Assembly (NCBI GenBank): GCA_018398815.1
Contig: CM031615.1
Location: 58,305,485 to 58,369,484 of the forward strand
DNA: 64,000 nucleotides
From: Conus ventricosus
Taxonomy: Eukaryota > Mollusca > Gastropoda > Neogastropoda > Conidae
Reading direction: 5' to 3'
Part shown: positions 11,526-22,964 of the stretch, piece after piece
How the letters are laid out: every line of letters starts with the position of its first letter
How positions within the stretch are numbered: position 1 is the stretch's first letter
Notes under the pieces: generated by a model
What the model was told of the DNA's origin: nothing
Seen by the model: the letters and a program-made list of their open reading frames with translations, nothing else
Database searches by the model: none
Translations under genes and position numbers: made by a program

Positions 11526-11530
11526 ATCTT

Positions 11531-12464
11531 ATTCAGAGCCTTTACAGCTGCAAAAAAAAAAAAAAAAAAAATGTGTGCTTGTCATACTGAATTTTCATCA
11601 TGGTGAGCTAGTCCATTTGCATCATTGTTCGTCACTTACTAAATTGTAATACATGTAAAATTTGTAGGAATTCCCAGCACTGGGTTAGAAGTGGTGGAAG
11701 AGACCTTAAACATTCAGTTCATTACTCAGAATTGCAGAGCTTGGTTACCTGCCCTGATTTGAGGTATGATGATCCATCCCACTCGTTCTTCACGTAACTG
11801 TTCACAATATGCATCTGTTACAAAACTTTTTTTGTTTCTCAAGAACAGACATACAGAAAATGTCACAACAGTCAAAATATTAACAGTGACTTTGAGGACA
11901 GGAAAAAGAAAACATGTTCTTTCAAACCAGATTGTCCAAATATCTCTTCTGTGCATAAATAAGACTCCCGTTGCATAAAGGCATGCTTGAGCATGTGCTC
12001 ACACACAAACACACACACTGGCTATCCATGGAAGAGTACTCTAAGGCATTGTATTTACATTCAGCGACATTCATGTGGTTTTGTCTTCAAAAGTTTTGCA
12101 TGTAATTAAACGTAGACGTTTTACTTAGTTTCAGGATGTTGCTCAGCATTTCTGTGCAATAACTTATAGTTTGACTGTTATTGTCTGTCACTGAACTCGG
12201 GCCAGGATGTATGAATTCAAAGGGTAGATGTGTATGCTTGGAAAGTATATGCAGTTCACCTGAATAAACGGACACTGTCCGGTGTGAAAAAGACATGACA
12301 GATAGAAATACTTGATAATGGAACTGTCTGCCCCATCCCATCACAAGAATGCAATAATCTCGTAAAGGATTTTACATTCATCAGTAGCAGTTAAGGAGTT
12401 AACATTTTTAGTTTTTGCATGTAACATTCAGCTTGCATTTGAAAAAAAAAAAAATGGAGTGTGT
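11531..12464. other. intron, right part
   Basis: An A-run sits at about 11552-11569. Otherwise this is AT-rich sequence with no supported gene or repeat structure. Confidence 0.4.
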
Positions 12465-12612
12465 GTGGGAAAAGTGAAAAATGAGCCAGGAAAAAAAAAA
12501 ATTGCATGGAAAAGTGAAAGATGAGGCAGGGAGAAAAAAAAAAACCATGGAAAGGTGAAAGAGGAGGCAGGGGAAAAAAGCACATGGAAAAGTGAAAGAG
12601 GAGGCAGGACAA
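12465..12612 (+). repeat. purine-rich ~43-bp tandem repeat, about 4 copies
   Basis: Four units each read roughly GGAAAAGTGAAAGATGAGGC followed by AGG and an A-run of variable length. It lies in the last intron of the left-hand gene, about 160 bp before the terminal exon. Confidence 0.7.
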
Positions 12613-12768
12613 ATAATCCATGTGGTTCCAGAAAGGTGCGGCCCATTGAAAGTGGCTATAAAGGGAGCACAACCTGTGTTCCTTCGTTTTGAGGGATGCA
12701 TTCTCCTATCAGTGACTTTAACACTTGGCAGTTAAACATATTTACTGAATTCTTTTCTGTGTTTTCAG

Positions 12769-12811
12769 GGACACACACAGACCTGTGGACAACAAGGGCC
12801 AGGGGAGATGA
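12769..12811 (+). CDS. terminal exon of the unidentified left-hand gene
   Basis: The acceptor TTCTGTGTTTTCAG is followed by a 43-bp coding end. Taking the phase-2 GG from the exon at 9083, the frame reads G DTHRPVDNKGQGR and stops at TGA 12809-12811. It is short, so support is only the good acceptor and the phase agreement. The 3' UTR would follow; no confident poly(A) signal was picked. Confidence 0.4.
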
Positions 12812-12904
12812 GTGCTGCGGACAACACAGGTCAGGGGAGATAAATGCTGCCAGCCCACCATAGTTTCTACCATGGGAAAAAGAACGTGCATGTTGGTGAC
12901 AACA

Positions 12905-13080
12905 GTTGTTCAGCAGATTGTGCACAGCGACACCTGTGTTCAGCAGATTGTGCACAGCAACAACAGATTGTGCAGTGACACGTGTTCAGCAGATTGTGCA
13001 CAGCAACAACAGATTGTGCAGTGACACGTGTTCAGTAGATTGTGTGCAGCGACTCCCATGTTCAACAGATTGTTCACAGT
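12905..13080 (+). repeat. short tandem repeat, CAGCAGATTGTGCACAG type
   Basis: About six copies of a motif built on CAGCAGATTGTGCACAGCAA occur with partial copies (GACACCTGTGTT, GACACGTGTT) between. It lies downstream of the putative stop codon and probably in the 3' UTR or flank. Confidence 0.6.
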
Positions 13081-13283
13081 GACACATGCAGACAGCACTG
13101 GTCCAGTTTGTGTTCAGACAAAACAAGAAACTAAAGGAATGCCTCAGTGGATGTGTGAAAACAAGACAACGCTCATGTTGATGGATGGATTTGTTTCTAT
13201 CAAGTGTGAAAATGGCAATTTCAGGGTTGCTGAAGATGTTGCCAATAGAACGTGTGTAATAACTTAGCAGTAATCCTGATATA

Positions 13284-13315
<32 letters not shown>

Positions 13316-15074
13316 GGGTATCGACTGACATTTTGAAATTAAGAGAAGGCGAAGATGGTGGGGTAGGGATGGTAGTGGTGGGGGGGACTGGGAGGTGATT
13401 TAAACCCTCTACTAACACAATCTGGGAACTTGTCATGTAAATTCAAAAAGGATTTATAGTAAATTGGCCAGACAACAGGGACATTCAAAACATGATGCGG
13501 TTCAAGTTTTTAGGTCTTCTTCAAGCAAGATGAACAACATTCAGGACAGTGGAAATGAAGAGCAAGCAATCAGTTACCTTCTTGAATTTGGCACAAGATG
13601 GGCATTAAAAAAATACAAGGCCATTGGGAAGGAGACGGTGCAAGTTAAAATAATGATAATAATGATAGCAATAATAATGATGAAAATATGATAGAGAATT
13701 ATTAATGCTGAACAATTAAGTAGTGGGGGAAAGCAAGTGCAGGCTAACAATTTTTCCGTCATTATAGTAATGACTTGGCAAAGATTTGAACTTTAAAAAA
13801 AAAAAAAAATTTAAAGGGGGGGAGGGGGGGTGCTGAAGAATATGGAAACATGAAATTAAGAAAATATATTATAAATATGAAAACCCTTCACTATCTGCAT
13901 GAGGAACCATCGTCATAGAGAATCATTACCACTTTTGGTGATAATATGACAGTAGTTGTAATATTAAAAGTGGCTATACACACAGAAGGGGGGGGGGGGG
14001 GAAGAGAAGGGTTAAAGGCTTGTCAAACAACAGTGCAGTGTCAACAATACTGTGGCGATGACGATGGTTATGATAATGGTAATACTAAGATGAGGGAGGG
14101 GAGAAGGGGAAGGACGGGAAGAACAAAGAAGAGAAGCAGGATATAGATTATGGGAAAGATGGAATCTAATAAGTATATTGATAGCTAGAGTGATACAGCG
14201 ATGGGATATAGGAGGCTGGAAAGATGGTGCGTTGGAATGTCAGAAATAATGGTAAAGTATACTGATAATACTAGTAAATATGATAGTTGTAACACTTCTG
14301 AAGTTGTAACGACAGTTGTAATGATGATAATGGTAAAAATATCAAATCATGATAATGTTGATGTTAATATTGTTTAAGGTAATAAGAGATTAATAAATAC
14401 TAATCGCTATGATGACAAAAGACAACAATAATAAACAAGCAATAATAATAGTGGAAAGGATAGAGATGGTCAATGAGAAAACATGAACAGTACTACCGGA
14501 GCAGGGAGAGAGGGTGGTGATGATACAGCAATGTCAATAATGGTAACGGTAGGTCAAAAGGAAGTGAAAGCTAACAGCATTATTAGTGCAGGGAAGAAGG
14601 GGAAGGGTAAAAAAAAAAAAGGGGGGGGGGGGGGGGGAGACCACATACCTACACACATACAGAGACACTCGCACAAGAATTACCACTATTGCTACCGCAA
14701 CCAATGCTAGTGATGGGATGAGTAACAATAGGACATTGTAATTTCAAGCATAGTGTTTGTGATAAAATAATAACCATGGCATTAGTAATGATAATGATAG
14801 TAAATGATAATGATAGTAAAAACCTTCAGTAATATCAGTAATAATAACAGTTGGAAAGGAATAGAAAAAATCAATGAATAAAAGCAAACTGTGCTATTGG
14901 ATGATAACGATAGTAGTGGAAATATTAGTATATGGCTGGAAAGGAATGGTAATGATCGATGAGTTTTCAGAAGAAGGGAAGGGAGGGGGGGGGGGGGGGG
15001 GGGGGGGTTACATACTTACACATATGCAGAGGGAAGGGAAACTCGCATAGAGAAGTAGTATATGAAACTGAATT
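13081..15074. other. intergenic simple-sequence region
   Basis: No gene is supported. It holds a (GT)n tract at 13285-13313, runs of TAATGA/ATAATG trinucleotides (about 13650-13690 and 14290-14450), and G-runs at about 13988-14001, 14621-14637 and 14986-15007. Open frames here are encoded by these repeats. Confidence 0.55.
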
Positions 15075-15275
15075 AAGAAAAGGGGGTGGATAGCTCGGAG
15101 TAAAGAATAGATTGGTGTAACAACTGGAGAGTGTAAGGAAGAAAAGGGTGGATAGCTCCGAGTAAAGAATAGATTGGTGTAACAACTGGAGAGTGTAGGG
15201 AAGAAAAGGGTGGATAGCTCCGAGTAAAGAATAGATTGGTGTAACAACTGGAGAGTGTAGGGAAGAAAAGGGAGC
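15075..15275 (+). repeat. 62-bp tandem repeat, about 3 copies
   Basis: Three near-identical units begin GGAAGAAAAGGGTGGATAGC and continue TCCGAGTAAAGAATAGATTG; the first differs by a few bases. A partial fourth unit follows. Confidence 0.8.
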
Positions 15276-15559
15276 ACCTAGAGGAAATAGTAATGAAATT
15301 GAAAGAAAACCAGATGACGAAAAGGGAGTGGATAGATTGTTGTAGGAAGGAAGATAGCTGTAACTAATATGAGGTAAATAGTGGGAGGTACCACAGTGCA
15401 TGATATAGCAAATGGAGAGATTGTAGGAAGGGGAGAAAGGAAGTAACTTATGTGTAAGTGGAAGGTATGGTAGAGTGTGTGTAGGATATTGCTGCGGACT
15501 GCTGTTGCTGTGGTGGATATGCTAACGTGGAATGTTGATGCCATGAGGGTGGAGAGTTT

Positions 15560-17430
15560 GAGTCTGGCAGTAAGATAAGACTCCTGCTTAAGTGCTCCAA
15601 GTTGTCACTATGTGATTGTCAAAGTGCCAGGACTTGGACATGGTTGATGTGATGTTCGGGGTGGTTGAAATGTAGAGAGACTGGTTTGAGCTGATGTTAG
15701 GCAGGTGTTCAGAGATGTGTGTCAAGTGTGGGATGTCTTGACCACCTAGATCTGGCAGTGGATGGTGCACACATGTTGCCGCTCTGACAGGAGAATGTGC
15801 ATTTAATTATGAATAAGTCTTTGGGGGCCATGTGTCTGGTTTGGTGAGAGGGCAGATTTTGCAACTGGGTTTTGAGCAGGGAAAGAACCCGACGGCTTAG
15901 GTGTGGAGATTTTGTTCAGTTTGGAGTGCACAAGTAGGTCTTTGAGGTTTTTGTTGGATTGAAAATGATCATCGGTTTGGTCTCAAAGGCAGGTTTGTGA
16001 TTTTCTACTATGTGCCAGTTAAACTTCAGGGTCCTGCAGATGGGGAGAGTGTGTGGATGGAAGAAAGCAGGCGGCGAGTCTGTCTGTTTTGGAGGCTGGG
16101 TTTCCAGAACAGATATTCTGCATATAGCTGTGGTGTGGCTCAGAGCATCATTAATGACTGCACTGGGGTATCCACAGTTGGTGAAAAACCTTAGACATTT
16201 TGGCTGTTCGTAAAGTGAAATCTTTGTTGGAGTAAAGTCTGCATAGGTGGAGGAATTCAGAAGGTGGAAAGCCGTCTTTAGTGGATGGGTGGTGGAAAGA
16301 TGTGTAGTCCAGGTATAAATGGGCATCGGTCTGTTTATAGAAAATTGAGGTTTTGAGCAGTCCACCTTTGAGGAAGATGGTGATGTTCAGGGAGTTGACG
16401 GACTGAAATAATGTAGGTCAATTTGATGGATGAATGGAAGGTCTAAGCATATTTGAGGAAATTACTGAGGTCTTGTTCTGGTATGGATGTGGTTTCCAGT
16501 CCATCATCAGTGTATTTTTTATAGAGCATTGGTGTTGGGCCTGTATAAGAGGTTCCTAGGCTGTGTTTTAGGTGTCTCATGAAGAGGCAGGCATAGTAGG
16601 ATGGTCCTGTTTGGTTCCCATAGCAACACCACTGATTTGTGAGAAGGTATGCTTGTTAAATTCAAAGCTGTTGAGGGCGAGGACTAGTTACGCAAGTCTG
16701 ACCAGTTTAGCTGTGGGAAGGTGGTGTTGGTTAGGGGGCCATTTGTTAAGAAAGAATGTGAGGGCCTCGAGTTCATCAGTGAGAGGGACGGAAGTGTAAA
16801 GTGATCAAGTGTGAAGAGGAGGCTGGGTTGGAATGTTGGGTCAGTGTTGTATGAATTGATCATGTTGAGTGTGTGGATTGTGTCTGAGGTGTGTGGGGAG
16901 GTTTTGTGTAATGGGTTGGAAGAGCGAGTCCAAGTACTGTGAAATGTGTTCTGTTGGGAAGCTACAAGCAGAAACAGTGGGTCTGCCAGGTGTGTTGGTT
17001 TTGTGTATTTTAGCAAGTGGATAGTTTGGTGTCTGTCATTGTACGAGTTTGGCTGTCTTTCAAAGTTATGTTTGATTTCTTGCTTGACTGTAGTTGAGAT
17101 TAGTTTCTGGTGTTGAGGGAGGGGTGATGCTATGAGTGGTGTATGGAAATCTGTGTCCAACAGTTGTCTGTGTGCTTCGTTTGTATACAGCTGTTTGTCC
17201 CAGACCACCCTTGTCTGCTGGTTTGATGACAATGTCTGTCGTTCTCAGTGATTTGAGGGCTTTTTGCTTTTCCCATGAGATTGGAATGGCAGACTGGTTT
17301 GGAGTTCATTTTGGCTATTTCTTTCTGCACTTTAGAATATATAGTGTTCAACTTAATTGGATTTGTTGAGGTGATTGGTGGAGCACTGGGGTTTGGAAAA
17401 GATGGGTAAAAATGTCCCAGCCCCCTGGTA
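15560..17430 (-). mobile_element. Penelope-like retroelement, minus arm of an inverted pair
   Basis: Read on the minus strand this is a degenerate Penelope-like element (PLE). It has the N-terminal PLE signature (a broken form of KPADKGG near 17220), an RT palm region with a YIDD-type core around 16510-16530, a thumb segment (KPQFSINRP near 16350), and a decayed GIY-YIG region before the 3' end. Stops and frameshifts are frequent, so it is dead. It is colinear with the plus-strand copy to its right and ends in a similar 3' sequence (GGAGTCTTATCTTA then TGCCAGACT). Confidence 0.75.
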
Positions 17431-17526
17431 GACGGGACTTGGGTACATTTTCAAGTGTACTCACCTTTTCCAAACCCCAATGCTCCGCCAGCCATCTCTC
17501 AACAAATCCAATGAAGTCAAATACTA
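17341..17526. repeat. palindromic junction of the two Penelope arms
   Basis: Left arm 17341-17406 (containing GGATTTGTTGAGGTGATTGG and GGGGTTTGGAAAAGATG) pairs with right arm 17460-17526 at about 85-90% identity, around an axis near 17430. This is where the minus and plus Penelope copies meet head to head. Confidence 0.8.
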
Positions 17527-17528
17527 TA

Positions 17529-19067
17529 CTGAACAACATTAAAAACGCACCGTTTTGATTTGCCGATTTCCCATTTGGAAAAAAACGTGTATTTGGATTT
17601 GGTATGTTAACACAATTTTTAAGGGACACAGATTCACACTGCCTCGGTTTCTCCGCGCTTGCCAATGTTCGTGTGACGCCCACGTGCAACTCGCCCAAAA
17701 CACTTTTTTTGCCACTGGGGCCGAGACTGAACGTAGCTCATCTGTTTCTTTGTCTCAAATGGTGAGTTTGAAGTCATGCCGACTGGAAAATGGTATCAGT
17801 TGTCATTCGACCAGGCGAAGTGGTCCGAAAACAATGCCGCGACTGTCTATGCAAGAACGCGAGCGAGCCATTGGAATGTTGATGGTCGGCATGTCATCGA
17901 GAGAGACAGCCAGACAACTGAACTGCAGTCACTCTACAATTGTAAGGCTATCACAACGTTTGGCAGCAACTGGTTCCACCACTGATCGGCACCGAACGGG
18001 CCAACCTCGTGTTGCCACACTAGCGCAGGATCGATACATTCGACAGCTTCATCTTCGTAATCGATTCCTTACAGCAGCAGAAACATGTCGCCAGGTGGTT
18101 GGTCGACGGGGTCCAGTGTCTGGACAAACCGTTCGACGTCGATTGCAAGAATCAGGGCTCAATGCAAGACGCCCTCATGTTGGCCCAGTCCTCACCCGTA
18201 GACACCGTCAGCAATGCCTGCAGTGGGCCAACCAGCATCTGCCATGGACACGACGTCAGTGGAGAGCTGTGCTGTTCTCTGACGAAAGTCGCTTCGCGTT
18301 ATCTCATGCTGACGGGAGAATGAGAGTCTGGAGGCGTGTCGGGGGAACGCTACGCCAACTGCTGCGTGTTTGAAGCCGATAGATGGGGAGGGGGCAGTCT
18401 GATGGTTTGGGGGGCATTCAGTCATGACTACCGGACACCTCTGTACTTTTTTGACAACCATGTGAATGCCAACACGTACCAGCAGGTGTTGCAGAACCAT
18501 GTCGTCCCACTGTTTGGCCAGCACCCGGAGCTGCAGTTCTTCCAGCATGATAATGCACGACCCACACCGCAAGAGCCACTGCTGCGTTTCTCCAGGCGAA
18601 CAACATTGCCGTGTTGCCCTGACCATCTCTGTCCCCTGACATGGCTCCCATTGAACACGTCTGGGATGAGCTGGGGCGTCTTGTGGCTCGTGGAAGACGT
18701 CCACAGACTCTCGATCATTTGAGGCGCGCACTGACCGAGGAGTGGGATGGACTGCCACAGGCGTTCTTGCACAACCTTGTCTACTCCATGAGGAGGCGCT
18801 GCCAAGCGTGCATCGGGGCAAATGGCGGACACACTCGGTATTAGAGCTCGCGGACGGACATGCTCGTCGTGGTGTACTTTTTGACAGGGACCCTAGTGAA
18901 GTCAACAGCTAATTTCAGATGAATTCGGCCATTCTTGTCAAGAACAGACATTTTGTTTAATTGAAAAATGGATGCGTAATCAAATATGCTTACTTTCATT
19001 AAATAATTCTGTACTACCAACGTTGTCTGGGTCTTTTGGCAAGCGGTGCGTTTTTAATGTTGTTCAG
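17529..19067 (+). mobile_element. Tc1/mariner-type DNA transposon, full length, nested
   Basis: The element is 1,539 bp with perfect 24-bp terminal inverted repeats beginning CTGAACAACATTAAAAACG, flanked by the TA target duplication at 17527-17528 and 19068-19069. The flanking sequence rejoins to match the uninterrupted minus-strand Penelope arm (ACTATATAT...GCAGAAAG), which fixes the insertion point. It contains one disrupted transposase gene. Confidence 0.9.
17834..18844 (+). pseudogene. Tc1-like DD34E transposase, frameshifted
   Basis: The reading frame starts at the ATG at 17834 (MPRLSMQERERAIGMLMVGM). Two helix-turn-helix regions come first, including SSRETARQLNCSHSTIVRLS, with a GQPR-type linker. 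The catalytic core follows: first Asp in LFSDESRF (about 18277-18300), second Asp in FFQHDNARP (about 18536-18565), and Glu in MAPIEHVWDELGR (18641-18680). Spacing between the second Asp and the Glu is 34 residues, so DD34E. The frame shifts near 18340-18370 and again near 18555, and a TGA lies in frame near 18617. The family is about 340 residues, so the gene is full length but inactive. Confidence 0.9.
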
Positions 19068-20890
19068 TATATATAAAAAAATGCAGAAAGAAAATCGCAA
19101 AACAAAACAAAAAAATTGAAATCCAAACCAGTCTGCCATTCCAATCTCTAATGGGATGAGCAAAAAGCCTCAAATCACTGAGAACGACAAGACATTGTCA
19201 TCAAACCAGCAGACAAGGGTGGTGCAGTGATGGTCTGGGACAAACAGCTGTATATAAAGGAAACACACATACAACTATCAGATGCAGATTTCCATCCCTC
19301 CCTCAACACCAGAAACTCATCTCAACCACAGTTAAGCAAGAAATCAAACATAACTTACCGAAGAAAGCCAAACTATTAATAATGACACCAAACTACCACC
19401 TTCTATCTACTCCCTAAAATTTACGAAACCAACACATCTGGCAGACCTATTGTTTCTGCTTGTAGCTGCCCTACAGAACACATTTCACAGTACTTGGACT
19501 CACTCCTCCAACGCATTGTGCAAAGCCTCACTGCATGCCTCAGGGGCACTACCCACACACCCAACATGATCAATTCCTACAACACAGACTCGACTTTCCA
19601 ACCCAGCCTCCTCTTCACACTTGATGATGTCTCACTTTACTCTCTCATCCCTCTCGCTGACAAACTCGAGGCCTCGCATTCTTTCTTAACATAGGCACCC
19701 TAATCAACAACACCCTCCCACAACTACAGTACACTGGTCAGAACTTGTAGAATTAGTCCTCATCCTTAACACCTTTGAATTTAACAAGCATACCTTCCCA
19801 CAAATCAGTGGTGTTGCTATGGGAACCAAAATGGGATCATCCTATGTGTGCCTCTTCTTCATAGGACACCAAGAACACCGCCTACTAACCTCTTATGCAG
19901 GCCTGACACTGGAGCTCTACAAAAAATACATTGATGATGGACTGGGAGCCACATTCATGCCAGAAAATGACCTCCACAATTTGCTCAACTTTTGCTCAGA
20001 CCTTCCATCCATCCGTCAAATTGACCTGCATCATTGAACAGTCGATCAACTTCCTGGACATCACCATCTCCCACAAACATGGACTGCTCAAAACCTCAAT
20101 TTTCTATAAACCAATCAATGCACATTCATACTTGGATTGCACATCTTCCCTCCACCCATCCACTAAAGACAGCATTTCAAATTCTGAATTCCTCTACCAA
20201 CGCATACTTTGCTCCAACAAAGATGATTTCACTCTACAGGTAGTCAAAAAATCTTAGGTTTCTCATCAACTGTGGATACCCAGAGCGGTCATTAATAACT
20301 CTCTCAGCTGCACCACAGCTATATCCAGAACATAAACTTTGGAAACCTAGCCTCCAAAACAGGCAGACGGACCCACTGCCTACCTCCTCTTCCATCACAC
20401 ACACTGCCCATCTGCAGGACCCTTAAGTCCAACTGGCACATAGTAGAAAATCACATTCACCTCTGAGACGAAACCAATGATCACTTTCAAGCGTGACAAA
20501 AACCTCGAAGACCTACTGGTGTGCTCTGAACTGAACAAAATCCACACACCTAAGCCACCAGGTACTTTCAACTGCACGAAACCCAATTGCAAAATCTTCC
20601 TCTGACCAAACCACGGCCCTAGATTCTGCAGCAACAGTGTATACACTATCCACTGCCAGCTGTTTGGTAAGATCTATGTAGGTGAAAAAAAAAATCTGGC
20701 ATGCTTTGAGACTTGCATCTTTGAACACCTGGCCGACATCTGCCACCATGGGCCTAGACTCGTTGCTCAACATTTCAATTACCCCAGACACATCATCATC
20801 AACCATGTCAAAAGTCGGGACATTTTGGCAATCACAGAGTGACAGCTTGGAGCACCTCTATGCAGGAGTCTTATCTTAATGCCAGACTGG

Positions 20891-21514
20891 CAATGTTTTC
20901 TCTCTGCTATTTGTGGTTTTCTCCAAGTTAATTGCATTGAATAATGTTCAAGAAGTCAATAAACTGTGTGAACATGAGTATCCTTTGTTGGGCTCAAAAA
21001 AGTGCAAGCTGCATACTTTCTCTGTACACTCCTGTTTTGTTGTTTGTACAGGTGGTAGCTTACTCCTGCTTTCATTCTATACATAATCCCATTTTTCAAC
21101 CTTTGTTCATCTGAGTGTTAAAATATCTAAAAATGAATATCGAACACCAGAACTGAACGTTTTAAATACACAATTCAAACAACATTCAGTTACCTGAGAA
21201 GAAGAAAAATTCAGTGTGAAAACTTGACAAGGGGACTGAAAATTTGCCAAATTTTCATTCCATTCCAACAAGATGCAATCATTTTGAAGCTGGATTACAA
21301 TCCCAAGCACCACCAGCCTTGTACAATCACATGTCGCATTCCACTCCATCCCAATTTTCTGATGAATGATACCTCGCTAAAAGACACAAAAACATGAGAA
21401 TTCATCAGAAAAACTAAAGAAGGTAGTTCCTGGTTTTGCTAACTGTAAATCAAAGAAAATCTCAAGCAGAGCAATAATCTTTGCAGTACAATGGTTGTCT
21501 TTAACTGCCATCAT
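20891..21514. other. intergenic, no supported feature
   Basis: AT-rich sequence. I see no gene, splice structure or tandem repeat before the satellite that begins near 21515. Confidence 0.4.
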
Positions 21515-22215
21515 GGTTCTTGGAGTCGGTGTTTTTGGTGACAAATTATTGGAGTCTGTATCCTTGGTGACTGGTTCTAGGAGTCAGTCATTGGCGACAG
21601 GTTCTGGGAGTTGGAGCCATTGGTGACAGACGAGTTCTTGGAGTCGGTGTCATTGGTGACAGTCCTTGGAGTCCATGTCACCGATGACAGGTTCTTGGGG
21701 CAGGTGTCTGGTGACATGTTCTATGAGTTAGTGTCACTGGTGACAGGCTTTTGGAGTCTTGTGTCACTGGTGACATTTCTTGGAGTCTGTGTCACTGGTG
21801 ACATTTCTTGGAGTCAGTGTCACTGGTGACATTTCTTGGAGTCTGTGTCACTGGTGACATTTTGTTGGAGTCTGTGTCACTGGTGACATTTCTTGGAGTC
21901 TTGTGTCACTGGTGACATTTCTTGGAGTCTGTGTCACTGGTGACATTTCTTGGAGTCTGTGTCACTGGTGACATTTCTTAGAGTCTGTGTCACTGGTGAC
22001 ATTTCTTGGAGTCTGTGTCACTGGTGACATTTCTTGGAGTCTGTGTCACTGGTGACATTTCTTAGAGTTCGTGTCACTGGTGACATTTCTTGGAGTCTGT
22101 GTCACTGGTGACAGGTTGTTCGGAGTCATTGTCATTGATGACGGGCTTTTGGAGTCGGTGTCATTGGTGACAGGTTCTTAGAGTCAGTGCCACTGGTGAC
22201 AGTTTCATGGAATTC
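21515..22215 (+). repeat. 28-bp satellite, about 24 copies
   Basis: The unit is CTTGGAGTCTGTGTCACTGG then TGACATTT. The centre (about 21770-22110) is nearly homogeneous, and both ends are more degenerate. The unit contains GTCAC..GTGAC, a short imperfect palindrome. Units abut directly with no unique spacers. Confidence 0.9.
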
Positions 22216-22880
22216 CCTTTTGCTGCCTTCCACAAGGACCTTGTTACCAACACACAGACTAACTGAATATTGATTGTCATTGCTTCCCTTTGTTCCCCAG
22301 CAGAGGTTAGTGTAAAAGCTTGTTCAGAGGCACGTGAAAATAAATGACGACATCAGTGTGTACCTTTCCTGCAGGTGATGGAAATATTGCACAGTCCTAC
22401 GAGCAAAAAAAAGAAAAAGAAAGAAATCTGTCAGTCACCTAGTTTGTACACATAAAAACAGCAGAACATTCAGACCTTGGAAGTTCCAGTGATACTGTTT
22501 TCTATCTACAGACAAAAGTTCAGCACTGAAAGATTATCTGAATTCTTGGAAGAGAATGATTAAAAAGATTGAACTGACTTGTACCCAATGACCTTCATAG
22601 CCTGAAATGAAAGGACTGAAAGCTCCCTTTAGAATTCATTCACAAAAACATATCCTCATTTGCCAAACTGAAAGTAGGTCTGAAAGCGCTGATGCAATAC
22701 TTGTAAAACTACTGAAACTATCACTCTGGCAGAAAGCATTGTGGTGGAACAGACCCGTTTACCCACACAATTTAGTTGTATTTTGTACACGTTTGGCGAA
22801 AACAGGATGAATACACTTAAGTGAAAAAAGAACTGTCAAAAGAAAAATCTTGAGACAAGGTTCTCGAATGGTAGATGTGC
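22216..22880. other. intergenic, no supported feature
   Basis: No gene, tandem repeat or transposon end was identified. Confidence 0.4.
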
Positions 22881-22894
22881 CCTCTGGTGAGTAA

Positions 22895-22950
22895 GATAAG
22901 ATAATGTTGCTTATAGCCCAGCCGACCGCAAAGGGCCACATCAGGGCTGT
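22895..22950 (-). mobile_element. 56-bp retroposed SINE/LINE tail with 14-bp target duplication
   Basis: On the minus strand the insert reads ACAGCCCTGATGTGGCCCTT, then TGCGGTCGGCTGGGCTATAA, then GCAACATTATCTTATC. It is flanked by perfect direct repeats CCTCTGGTGAGTAA at 22881-22894 and 22951-22964. It matches the tail at 4719-4765 and is an extremely 5'-truncated retroinsertion. Confidence 0.85.
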
Positions 22951-22964
22951 CCTCTGGTGAGTAA

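Larger units (their letters stand above)
17431..20890 (+). mobile_element. Penelope-like retroelement, plus arm, split by a Tc1 insertion
   Basis: The plus copy occupies 17431-17528 and 19068-20890. Visible parts are IVIKPADKGGAVMVWD (about 19195-19242), RT motif B GVAMGTKMGSSYVCLFF (about 19810-19860), the catalytic YIDD in YKKYIDDGLG (about 19918-19945), a following SINFLDITIS block (about 20040-20070), and a C-terminal GIY-YIG-like core (YTIHCQLFGKIYVGE, about 20640-20685). RT plus GIY-YIG nuclease is diagnostic of Penelope-like elements. Several frameshifts and stops make it non-functional. Confidence 0.8.

Noticed and set aside
21515..22215. CRISPR-like array
   Set aside because: Units abut directly with no unique spacers, and the context is eukaryotic.
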